The notes beneath the pieces were generated by a model. The model saw only the letters and a list, made by a program, of their open reading frames with translations, was not told the origin of the DNA and made no database searches. DNA of 64,000 nucleotides from Pseudomonas viridiflava (GTDB lineage: Bacteria; Pseudomonadota; Gammaproteobacteria; Pseudomonadales; Pseudomonadaceae), in assembly GCF_900590755.1 (NCBI RefSeq), contig NZ_UUOC01000052.1, positions 248,001 to 312,000 on the forward strand, written 5' to 3'. The translations under genes and the position numbers were made by a program. Each line of letters begins with the position of its first letter. Within the stretch, counting starts at the first letter, position 1. Positions 34,391 through 41,927 of the stretch are shown in pieces.

Positions 34391-35221
34391 ATGCTGCTGC
34401 GTTTTACCAAGATGCACGGCCTGGGTAACGACTTCATGGTTCTGGACCTGGTCAGCCAACACGCCCACATTTTGCCCAAGCATGCCAAGCAATGGGGCGA
34501 TCGCCACACGGGCGTCGGTTTTGATCAGCTGCTGCTGGTGGAAACCCCGACCAACCCGGACGTGGATTTCCGTTATCGGATCTTCAACTCCGACGGTTCG
34601 GAGGTGGAGCAGTGCGGCAACGGTGCGCGTTGTTTCGCTCGTTTCGTGCTGGACAAGCGTCTGACCGCCAAACGGCAGATCAAGGTCGAGACCAAGGGCG
34701 GCATCATCGAGCTCGATATCCGTAACGACGGCCAGATCAGCGTCGATATGGGCCCGCCACGCATGGTGCCTGCCGATATTCCGTTCCAGGCCAGCGAACA
34801 GGCGTTGAGCTACAGCCTTGATGTAGACGGCCAAACCGTCGAAATGGCAGCGGTATCCATGGGCAACCCCCATGCGGTGCTGCGTGTGGATGACATCAAC
34901 AACGCACCGGTGCATGCTCTAGGCCCGAAAATCGAACATCACCCGCGCTTTCCGGCTCGGGTCAATGTCGGCTTTCTGTACGTCGTGGATCGTCAGCGGG
35001 CGCAGTTACGTGTCTGGGAGCGCGGAGCCGGGGAAACCCAGGCCTGTGGCACCGGCGCTTGTGCCGCCGCCGTCGCAGCCATCAGCCAGGGCTGGATGGA
35101 TTCGCCACTGCTGATCGATCTGCCGGGCGGGCGTTTGTCCATCGAATGGGCAGGCCCCGGCCATCCAGTGCTGATGACCGGCCCCGCCGTGCGGGTTTTT
35201 GAAGGCCAAGTTCGTCTATGA
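34391..35221 (+). CDS. dapF: Diaminopimelate epimerase
   Basis: Converts LL- to meso-diaminopimelate without a cofactor, using a thiolate pair. It has 276 residues. Both cysteines are seen: QCGNGARCF and ACGTGACAAA, with MHGLGNDFMVLD at the start. Meso-diaminopimelate also feeds peptidoglycan. It overlaps no neighbour; DUF484 begins 13 bases later. Confidence 0.97.
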   Translation: MLLRFTKMHGLGNDFMVLDLVSQHAHILPKHAKQWGDRHTGVGFDQLLLVETPTNPDVDFRYRIFNSDGSEVEQCGNGARCFARFVLDKRLTAKRQIKVETKGGIIELDIRNDGQISVDMGPPRMVPADIPFQASEQALSYSLDVDGQTVEMAAVSMGNPHAVLRVDDINNAPVHALGPKIEHHPRFPARVNVGFLYVVDRQRAQLRVWERGAGETQACGTGACAAAVAAISQGWMDSPLLIDLPGGRLSIEWAGPGHPVLMTGPAVRVFEGQVRL

Positions 35222-35234
35222 GTGAGCAAAAGCG

Positions 35235-35969
35235 ATGACCGACAAGCCTCAGACTTCAACCGACAAGCCCAGCGCATCGCCAGCCGATAGCGCAGTGGCA
35301 AACCCTGAAGCAGAGGCGATCATCGCTTACCTGCTCGACCATCCTGATTTCTTCGCCGAGCACGACGATTTGCTGGTGTCGATGCGTGTGCCCCATCAGC
35401 GCGGCGACACGGTTTCGCTGGTCGAGCGCCAGCTCAAATTGCTGCGCGAGCGCAACATCGAGATGCGCCATCGTCTGTCGCAACTGATGGATGTGGCCCG
35501 GGACAACGACCGCCTGTTCGACAAGACCCGCCGCTTGAACCTCGCGCTGATGGATGCCAGCAGCCTTGAGGAAATCGTCATTGCCGTGGAAGACAGCCTG
35601 CGTCAGGACTTCCAGGTGCCCTTCGTCAGCCTGATTCTGTTCAGCGACAACGCCATGCCGGTGGGTCGTTGGGTCAGCAGCGCTGAGGCGCAGAAGGCCA
35701 TTGGCGGTCTGATCGGCGACAAGACCGTGTGCGGCGCCTTGCGTGAGCATGAGCTGACCTTCCTGTTCGGCGCCGAGCAAGGCAAGGAAGTCGGCTCCAC
35801 GGCCATCGTGACCCTTAACCATCTTGGGTTGCATGGGGTTCTGGCCATCGGCAGTCGTGACCCGCAGCATTACAAGAGTTCGGTGGGCACGCTGTTCCTC
35901 AACTACATCGCTGATGTTCTGGGCCGTCTGCTGCCGCGCTTCACTCACTCGCTACGCTCGGTTCGCTAG
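35235..35969 (+). CDS. DUF484 family protein
   Basis: A 244-residue protein of the DUF484 family, a GAF-like fold found between dapF and xerC in gammaproteobacteria. The N-terminus is low complexity; VANPEAEAIIAYLLDHPDFF and FLNYIADVLGRLLPR are family hallmarks, and a helix at about 60-95 may be coiled coil. It has no known activity. It starts 2 bases before the xerC gap (stop 35969, xerC ATG 35972), so the three are one transcript. Confidence 0.93.
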   Translation: MTDKPQTSTDKPSASPADSAVANPEAEAIIAYLLDHPDFFAEHDDLLVSMRVPHQRGDTVSLVERQLKLLRERNIEMRHRLSQLMDVARDNDRLFDKTRRLNLALMDASSLEEIVIAVEDSLRQDFQVPFVSLILFSDNAMPVGRWVSSAEAQKAIGGLIGDKTVCGALREHELTFLFGAEQGKEVGSTAIVTLNHLGLHGVLAIGSRDPQHYKSSVGTLFLNYIADVLGRLLPRFTHSLRSVR

Positions 35970-35971
35970 GC

Positions 35972-36871
35972 ATGGAACGGCAGCTGGACGCCTACTGCAC
36001 GCATCTGCGCAGTGAGCGCCAGGTTTCGCCGCATACGCTTGAGGCCTATCGCCGGGATCTGAACAAGGTCCTGGCTTATTGCGAGAAGCAGCAGGTCACC
36101 AGTTGGGCGTCGCTGGACATTCAGCATCTGCGCAGCATGGTTGCCCGTCAGCATCAGCAAGGGCAGTCCTCGCGCAGCCTGGCGCGGTTGTTGTCCGCCG
36201 TGCGCGGGCTCTATCACTACCTGAACCGCGAAGGCATCTGCGAGCACGACCCGGCCAATGGCTTGTCGCCGCCCAAGGGTGAACGGCGTCTGCCCAAGAC
36301 CCTCGACACAGATCGTGCCTTGCAGCTGCTGGATGGGGCCATTGAAGATGACTTCCTTGCTCATCGGGATCAGGCGATTCTGGAGTTGTTCTATTCGTCC
36401 GGCCTGCGCCTGTCTGAGCTGACCGGCCTGAACATGGAGCAGCTGGATCTGAGCGAAGGTCTGGTACAAGTGCTCGGCAAGGGCAGCAAGACCCGCCTCT
36501 TGCCGGTGGGCAGCAAGGCCCGTGAGGCGCTGCAGGCTTGGATCGCGCTGCGCGCCCTGGCCAACCCTGAAGACGACGCGGTCTTCATCAGCCAGCAGGG
36601 CCGACGCCTCGGGCCGCGAGCGATTCAGAAGCGGGTCAAGGCCGTGGGCGAGCGCGAGCTGGGGCAGAATCTGCATCCGCATATGCTGCGCCATTCTTTC
36701 GCCAGCCATCTGCTGGAGTCCTCTCAGGACCTGCGCGCCGTGCAAGAGCTGCTCGGCCACGCGGACATCAAGACCACGCAGATTTACACCCACCTGGACT
36801 TTCAGCATCTGGCGACGGTCTACGACAGCGCCCACCCGCGGGCTAAACGCAAAGGTTCTGACCATGATTAA
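35972..36871 (+). CDS. xerC: XerC tyrosine recombinase
   Basis: Resolves chromosome dimers at dif together with XerD during division. It has 299 residues. An N-terminal SAM-like core-binding domain is followed by the catalytic domain with Arg (SSGLRLSEL), Lys (GKGSKTRLLP), His-x-x-Arg (HMLRHSFASH), His and the nucleophile Tyr (GHADIKTTQIYTHLDF). Its 3' end overlaps the HAD gene by 8 bases. In P. aeruginosa this gene is also called sss and matters for root colonisation in related strains. Confidence 0.96.
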   Translation: MERQLDAYCTHLRSERQVSPHTLEAYRRDLNKVLAYCEKQQVTSWASLDIQHLRSMVARQHQQGQSSRSLARLLSAVRGLYHYLNREGICEHDPANGLSPPKGERRLPKTLDTDRALQLLDGAIEDDFLAHRDQAILELFYSSGLRLSELTGLNMEQLDLSEGLVQVLGKGSKTRLLPVGSKAREALQAWIALRALANPEDDAVFISQQGRRLGPRAIQKRVKAVGERELGQNLHPHMLRHSFASHLLESSQDLRAVQELLGHADIKTTQIYTHLDFQHLATVYDSAHPRAKRKGSDHD

Positions 36872-37556
36872 GTTGATCACCTTCGACCTCGACGACACTC
36901 TGTGGCACACCGCGCCCGCCATCGTCGGTGCCGAAGCCCTGTTGCGTGACTGGCTGACCGATAACGCGCCGAAACTCGGGCCGGTGCCGGTTGAGCACCT
37001 CTGGGAAATCCGTTCGCGGCTGGTTGAGGCTGATCCAACGTTCAAGCACCGCATCAGCGCGTTGCGGCGGCAGGTGCTGTTCCATGCCCTGCAAGACGCC
37101 GGTTATCCACTTGTCGAAGCTCAGGAGCTGGCTGAGCAGGCTTTTGAGGTCTTTCTGAAGGGTCGGCATCAGGTGGAAATCTTTCCTGAAGTGCATCCGA
37201 CTCTGGAGATTCTGGCGAAAACCTTCACTTTGGGCGTAATTACCAACGGCAATGCTGACGTGCGTCGGTTAGGGTTGGCGGATTATTTCGCGTTTGCGCT
37301 GTGTGCGGAAGATTTGGGGATCGGTAAGCCTGATCCGGCACCGTTCCTCGAAGCGCTCAAGCGCGGCGGCGTAGCACCTGAGGCGGCGGTGCACATCGGC
37401 GACCACCCAGGCGATGACATCGCAGGCGCCCAGCAGGCCGGTATGCGTGCGATCTGGTATAACCCGGCGGGCAACCACTGGGAAGCAGATCGGTTGCCGG
37501 ATGCAGAGATCAGCAGCCTGACGCAATTGCCGGGTGTGTTGAAAGCCTGGGCCTAG
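36864..37556 (+). CDS. HAD-family hydrolase (FMN phosphatase type)
   Basis: A 230-residue phosphatase with the HAD motifs: I FDLDDTLWHTAP (nucleophile and acid Asp), II VITNGNADV, III lysine in GIGKPDPAPF, and IV GDHPGDDI. A C1 cap occupies about 20-110. It resembles E. coli YigB, which dephosphorylates FMN and likewise follows xerC. The ATG overlaps the xerC end; upstream frame extension runs through xerC and is not real. Confidence 0.92.
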   Translation: MIKLITFDLDDTLWHTAPAIVGAEALLRDWLTDNAPKLGPVPVEHLWEIRSRLVEADPTFKHRISALRRQVLFHALQDAGYPLVEAQELAEQAFEVFLKGRHQVEIFPEVHPTLEILAKTFTLGVITNGNADVRRLGLADYFAFALCAEDLGIGKPDPAPFLEALKRGGVAPEAAVHIGDHPGDDIAGAQQAGMRAIWYNPAGNHWEADRLPDAEISSLTQLPGVLKAWA

Positions 37557-37601
37557 GTGATTTGACGGCCCTAGTGATGACTGTGGAAGCTACCCCTTCC
37601 A

Positions 37602-37691
37602 GTGGGACCGGCTTTAGCCGGGAAGAGGCCCGGATGGGCACTGAATATTTGTCTGCTGAAATACCGCCTTCCCGGCTAAAGCCGGTCCCAC
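37602..37691. repeat. REP pair, GGGACCGGCTTTAGCC type
   Basis: Inverted GTGGGACCGGCTTTAGCC ends around a 50-base centre, downstream of the HAD gene. Confidence 0.9.
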
Positions 37692-37730
37692 AAAGGTTGT
37701 CCCGTAGGAAGTAACTAAACACCACCCAAA

Positions 37731-37759
37731 AAAAAGCCCGCAGCGACAGCGGGCTTTTT
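37731..37759 (-). terminator. Terminator between HAD gene and sutA
   Basis: AAAAAGCCCGC and GCGGGCTTTTT form an 11-bp stem with a 7-base loop; T run on both strands. It lies after both convergent genes and can serve both. Confidence 0.9.
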
Positions 37760-37780
37760 CTCATGCGGTATCTGACACCC

Positions 37781-38107
37781 TTAGATAGGGCGGCTACCGT
37801 ATTTGTTGTCAGGCTTCTTGGGCGGATCGGCAACCACGTTGGCTTCCACTTCCTGCACCTTGCCACCACGGGCGAGAAACTCTTCCATGGCGCGAGCCAG
37901 AGCGTCACGCTCTTTATTTTTGGCTTCTACGCTTGGCAGCTCATCAACCGAGACTGCAGCCTTGGCCTTGCCTTTGGTCGGGGTTACCGAAGCTTCGGCA
38001 CCTTCATCGGCTTCAGAACCATCATCTTCGGGAGCAGCTGCAAGCTCCTCACCGTCCTCTTCACCTTCCAGATCATCAACCAGATCGTCGTTGTCGTCGT
38101 CGCTCAT
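37781..38107 (-). CDS. sutA: SutA-like RNA polymerase-binding regulator
   Basis: A 108-residue very acidic protein with a disordered N-terminus (MSDDDNDDLVDDLEGEEDGE), a helical middle (ERDALARAMEEFLARGGKV) and a conserved C-terminal tail ending DNKYGSRPI. This layout and the position near glnK-amtB fit SutA, which binds RNA polymerase in slow-growing P. aeruginosa. The assignment relies on composition and location; I could not align it. A terminator follows directly. Confidence 0.75.
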   Translation of the reverse strand: MSDDDNDDLVDDLEGEEDGEELAAAPEDDGSEADEGAEASVTPTKGKAKAAVSVDELPSVEAKNKERDALARAMEEFLARGGKVQEVEANVVADPPKKPDNKYGSRPI

Positions 38108-38207
38108 GTTCTACCTCATGACTTGCGAAAGCAGATTAGTTATAGCCCAGCTGCAGATGTTTTCGACTGCGACCGGAAAAAATTCAACATCCGCCGTAAA
38201 ACAGCGG

Positions 38208-38633
38208 TCATGCCTGTTCACCCTGAAGGGTGGCCAAGACGTTGCGAGCACCGCCAGCATCGCGATGCTCACCTAAATAAACACCTTGCCAGGTGCCCAG
38301 CGCCAATCGGCCCGCCGTCACCGGCAAAACCAACTGGCAGCCTAGCAAACTGGCCTTGAAGTGCGCTGGCAGATCGTCAGGTCCTTCGTCGTCATGCTCA
38401 AACCCCTGAACACCTTGCGGCACCAGACGGTTGAAAAAACGTTCGAAGTCGCGACGCACAGCCGGATCGGCGTTCTCGTTGATGGTCAACGAAGCCGAGG
38501 TATGCTGCAGCCACAAATGCAACAGGCCGACGCGGCAGCCACGCAGCTCGGGCAGGCCTGCGAGGATTTCGTCGGTTACCAGATGGAACCCGCGAGGCCT
38601 TGCCCGCAGGGTGATTCTGGTCTGCTGCCACAT
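38208..38633 (-). CDS. yjbQ: YjbQ/UPF0047 family protein
   Basis: A 141-residue protein of the YjbQ family; some members have weak thiamine-phosphate synthase activity, but the true role is unknown. Family features are LHLWLQHTSASLTINENADP and EHDDEGPDDLPAHFKASLLG, with conserved His and Glu residues that form a metal site, and the LGTWQGVYLGEHRD end. The ATG (MWQQTRITLRARPRG) gives the usual family length; upstream frame is not conserved. Confidence 0.93.
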   Translation of the reverse strand: MWQQTRITLRARPRGFHLVTDEILAGLPELRGCRVGLLHLWLQHTSASLTINENADPAVRRDFERFFNRLVPQGVQGFEHDDEGPDDLPAHFKASLLGCQLVLPVTAGRLALGTWQGVYLGEHRDAGGARNVLATLQGEQA

Positions 38634-38815
38634 ACAGTTCTCCGCACGTTCGGCGCGCATTCTAACGCGCTGGTGGAAAAAGCAAAGCGCGCAATAATCC
38701 GCCTTTTTTGTAAGCCATTGGCGCCAGGGATATCGAACGCCCTGTGCTGACTGGAATCGGTCGACATTGCGGACGCAAGACACTCTGAGCCGCACCTTAT
38801 CGACAAACGCCAGAC

Positions 38816-38847
38816 AAAAAAATGCCCGGCTAACCGGGCATTTTTTT
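38816..38847 (-). terminator. Terminator after amtB
   Basis: AAAAAAATGCCCGG pairs perfectly with CCGGGCATTTTTTT over a 4-base loop, 9 bases downstream of the amtB stop. Confidence 0.95.
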
Positions 38848-38855
38848 GCAGTGGC

Positions 38856-40193
38856 TTACAAGTTGTAGCCACGCTCGTTGTGTTGCGCCAGGTCGAGGCC
38901 GACAGCTTCTTCCTCTTCGGTGACACGCAGGCCCATGACCGCGTCCAGCACCTTGAGGATGATGAAGGTCACGATCGCGGTGTAGATGATCGTGAAGCCT
39001 ACGCCTTTGCACTGAATCCAGACTTGAGCTGCGATATCAGTAACAGTGCCGAAGCCGCCCAGAGCCGGTGCTGCAAACACGCCGGTCAGGATTGCGCCGA
39101 TGATGCCGCCGATACCGTGAACACCGAAGGCGTCCAGGGAGTCGTCGTAGCCCAGCTTGCGCTTGAGGCTGGTGGCGCAGAAGAAGCAGATCACGCCTGC
39201 AGCCAGACCGATGATCAGAGCGCCCATCGGGCCAACAGTACCCGCAGCCGGGGTGATGGCAACCAGGCCAGCAACCACGCCCGAAGCGATACCCAGTGCA
39301 CTTGGCTTACCGTGGGTCAGCCACTCGGCGAACATCCAGCCCAGTGCGGCAGCGGCGGTTGCGATCTGAGTAACCAGCATCGCCATGCCTGCAGTGCCGT
39401 TGGCAGCAGCAGCGGAGCCAGCGTTGAAGCCGAACCAGCCTACCCACAGCATTGCTGCGCCGACCAAGGTGTAACCCAGGTTGTGCGGAGCCATTGGGGT
39501 GGTAGGGAAGCCTTTACGCTTGCCAAGTACCAGACACGCAACCAGACCAGCCACACCAGCGTTGATGTGAACAACGGTGCCGCCTGCGAAATCCAGGACT
39601 CCCCAGTCCCACATCAGGCCGCCGACGCCGCCCCAGACCATGTGCGCGATTGGCGCGTAGACCAGGGTGAACCAGATAGCCATGAAGATCAGCATTGCGG
39701 AGAACTTCATGCGTTCTGCGAAAGCACCGACGATCAGGGCTGGAGTGATGATCGCGAAGGTCATCTGGAAGGTGACGAACACCGCTTCAGGGAACAGAGC
39801 TGCGGAGCCGGTGATGCTCGCTGGCGTGATGCCTGCCAGGAACGCCTTGCCCATGCCGCCGAAGAAGGAGTTGAAGTTGACGACGCCAGCTTCCATACCA
39901 GTGGTGTCGAACGCAATGCTGTAGCCGTAAACGACCCACAGGATGCTGATCAAGCCAGTGATAGCGAAACACTGCATCATCACGGAAAGAATGTTTTTCG
40001 AGCGGACCATGCCGCCGTAGAACAGTGCAAGACCTGGGATGGTCATGAACAGTACCAAGGCTGTCGAGGTCAGCATCCAGGCGGTGTCGCCTGAGTTGAG
40101 GACTGGGGCTGCCACTTCGTCTGCCGCCATGGCCAAGCCAGGGGTTACGAGGGACAACAGGGCTCCTAGCCCTGCGAATTGACGCAGAGTCAT
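38856..40193 (-). CDS. amtB: AmtB ammonium transporter
   Basis: Trimeric inner-membrane ammonium channel, 445 residues with a cleavable signal (AMAADEVAAP) and 11 helices. Signatures are the FYGGMVRSKNILSVMMQCF and VHINAGVAGLVACLVLG regions, with the pore histidine in VVHINAG and a second in the DAFGVHGIGG segment; the Phe gate region is TFAIITPALIVGAFAERM. It is downstream of glnK in the same unit, so gating by GlnK and nitrogen control by NtrC are expected. A strong terminator follows. Confidence 0.97.
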   Translation of the reverse strand: MTLRQFAGLGALLSLVTPGLAMAADEVAAPVLNSGDTAWMLTSTALVLFMTIPGLALFYGGMVRSKNILSVMMQCFAITGLISILWVVYGYSIAFDTTGMEAGVVNFNSFFGGMGKAFLAGITPASITGSAALFPEAVFVTFQMTFAIITPALIVGAFAERMKFSAMLIFMAIWFTLVYAPIAHMVWGGVGGLMWDWGVLDFAGGTVVHINAGVAGLVACLVLGKRKGFPTTPMAPHNLGYTLVGAAMLWVGWFGFNAGSAAAANGTAGMAMLVTQIATAAAALGWMFAEWLTHGKPSALGIASGVVAGLVAITPAAGTVGPMGALIIGLAAGVICFFCATSLKRKLGYDDSLDAFGVHGIGGIIGAILTGVFAAPALGGFGTVTDIAAQVWIQCKGVGFTIIYTAIVTFIILKVLDAVMGLRVTEEEEAVGLDLAQHNERGYNL

Positions 40194-40226
40194 ATTGTTT
40201 TCTCCTGGGGCGTTGGGTTTGGCGGC

Positions 40227-40565
40227 TTAAATTGCGTCGGTATCGGTTTCGCCGGTACGGATGCGAATGGCCTGTTCCAGATTGACTACAAAAATCTTGC
40301 CGTCACCGATTTTGCCGGTGTTGGCCGCTTTGGTGATCGCCTCGATCACCCGATCCAGATCCTTGTCATCGATCGCAACGTCGATCTTCACCTTTGGAAG
40401 GAAGTCGACTACGTATTCCGCACCGCGATACAGCTCGGTGTGGCCTTTCTGACGTCCGAAGCCTTTGACTTCAGTAACGGTGATGCCCTGCACGCCGATT
40501 TCCGACAACGACTCGCGCACGTCGTCCAGCTTGAACGGCTTGATGATGGCAGTGACTAGCTTCAT
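40227..40565 (-). CDS. glnK: GlnK PII nitrogen regulator
   Basis: Trimeric PII signal protein that binds ATP, ADP and 2-oxoglutarate and blocks AmtB when nitrogen is plentiful. It has 112 residues; the uridylylation site is Y51 on the T-loop (GHTELYRGAEY). The ATG (MKLVTAIIKPFKLDDV) is the universal PII start; the frame continues upstream only as a shadow. amtB starts 33 bases after it. No clear sigma-54 site was found in the upstream 200 bases. Confidence 0.97.
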   Translation of the reverse strand: MKLVTAIIKPFKLDDVRESLSEIGVQGITVTEVKGFGRQKGHTELYRGAEYVVDFLPKVKIDVAIDDKDLDRVIEAITKAANTGKIGDGKIFVVNLEQAIRIRTGETDTDAI

Positions 40566-40984
40566 GAAACTTTCTCCCGAATTGGTGGACTTGCCCCAGG
40601 AAAACAAACCCGACTCAAGTCTAAGCGCAGTACCTGGCTTTGTAACGTGTCGGTCGCCTGATGGAGGCCCGACCAACTCCAGAAAACCGCTTATGACGAA
40701 ACACTCCCCGCTCCGCCTGCCGCACTGCATTCGTCACAGCGACTGCATCAGTGCATGGGTCTATTGCGACTAAGCAGAAAGCTTGCCATCTCGTGATTTT
40801 TCAGTGAATACAGGGCTTTGACCTAGCATTACCGGCCCAAAGCCATCTCGCCGGTGAAACGGGCGCACAACAAAAGTGCGCGCGTGCACATGCCTGTGCT
40901 CGATTATCGTGCACGGCCACTGGCTTGAATTGACTATAGACGCTGCGTGTTACACTGCCGCCCATCTGAATCTGGAGGTTTGCC
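40566..40984. other. Divergent gap glnK/ubiK
   Basis: A 419-base non-coding stretch holding the glnK-amtB control region. I looked for -24/-12 boxes on the minus strand and found only one weak match (GC-N10-CC near 40650). Nothing else is recognisable apart from the ubiK promoter at its right end. Confidence 0.6.
40948..40956 (+). promoter_or_regulatory. Extended -10 promoter for ubiK
   Basis: TGTTACACT is an extended -10 (TGn then TACACT), with TTGACT 15 bases ahead of the hexamer. It is 29 bases before the ubiK ATG. Confidence 0.5.
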
Positions 40985-41260
40985 ATGCTCGCGCCCAAAG
41001 CTTTTCTCGATGCCCTGAGCGGCCACGCCTCGCGCTTGTTCAACGGCGAGACGCCTATCCCGCGCAATGAATTTGAAACCCAGTTCAAAGCCCTGCTGCA
41101 AAGCGGCTTCAGCAAACTGGATCTGGTCAGCCGGGAAGAATTCGACAGCCAGATGGCCGTCCTGGCCCGCACCCGCGCCCGCCTGGAAGCCCTTGAAGCC
41201 AAAGTGGCCGAGATGGAAGCGAAGTTGAATCCGCCTGCGGTTGAAGATACGCAGGCATAA
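40985..41260 (+). CDS. ubiK: UbiK, ubiquinone synthesis accessory factor
   Basis: A 91-residue BMFP (YqiC) family protein. It forms a coiled-coil trimer through the C-terminal helix (REEFDSQMAVLARTRARLEALEAKVAEMEAKL) and helps assemble the UbiJ-K ubiquinone complex in E. coli and Salmonella. GGAGG lies before the ATG. Downstream are REP repeats, the iron island and then comM; in P. aeruginosa ubiK and comM (yifB) are probably neighbours. Confidence 0.93.
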   Translation: MLAPKAFLDALSGHASRLFNGETPIPRNEFETQFKALLQSGFSKLDLVSREEFDSQMAVLARTRARLEALEAKVAEMEAKLNPPAVEDTQA

Positions 41261-41290
41261 GCCGTACGCCGCACTGCCCCGCAGCAATTA

Positions 41291-41782
41291 CGGTCACTCC
41301 TACAGGGGTACTCAATCTTCTGTTGGGGCGAGGCACAGCATTTTCCTGTGGGAGCGGTGCTTGCCCGCGATACAGGCGCTGCGGTCTGTCAGCCATACCG
41401 CGTCATCGTTCATCGTCCGAATGCGGCCCAGACCAAGCGCGCTCCTACGGGGTACTCAATCTTCTGTTGGAGCGAGGCTTGCCCGCGAAGGCCATAACGC
41501 GTTTTGGTTTTGTCTGTTACGACGCGTCGCTTTCTTCGCGGGCAAGCCTCGCTCCAACGAGGCGCAGCATTTCTCTGTGGGAGCGGTGCTTGCCCGCGAA
41601 GGCCATAACGCGTTTTGTCTGTTACGACGCGTCGCTTTCTTCGCGGGCAAGCCTCGCTCCAACGGGGCACAGCATGTTCCTGTGGGAGCGGTGCTTGCCC
41701 GCGATACGGGCGCTGCGGTCTGTCAGCCATACCGCGTCATCGTTCATCGTCCGAATGCGGCCCAGACCAAGCTCACTCCTAC
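41291..41782. repeat. Left REP cluster bounding the iron locus
   Basis: At least five REP elements in a row: GTTGGAGCGAGGCTTGCC, TGTGGGAGCGGTGCTTGCC and CACTCCTAC types, with the spacer phrases GCCATAACGCGTTTTG and CCGCGTCATCGTTCATCG used twice each. A nearly identical set lies at 46730-47130 in the opposite orientation. Confidence 0.9.
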
Positions 41783-41927
41783 GGGATCGTGTTTGCTGCG
41801 CGATGGCGACACACCTACAGGTTCAAATTGGTGCAGGCTCCCACTTTCGAGGCCCGCACCCAGTCTTCGCAGAGCTGTCAGTTTTTCAGGCCACCCATTG
41901 GTGCAGGCGACCCGTTTTCGGTCATGG

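Noticed and set aside
38880..40094. 404-residue plus-strand frame over amtB
   Set aside because: Shadow frame; composition extreme in His, Asp and Gln, no recognised motif.
40566..40760. Sigma-54 promoter for glnK
   Set aside because: Only a weak GC-N10-CC match was found; it lacks the TGGCA core, so it was not annotated.
41291..41782. Possible CRISPR array
   Set aside because: Repeats are palindromic REP doublets with unequal spacing and shared, not unique, spacers; no cas genes nearby.
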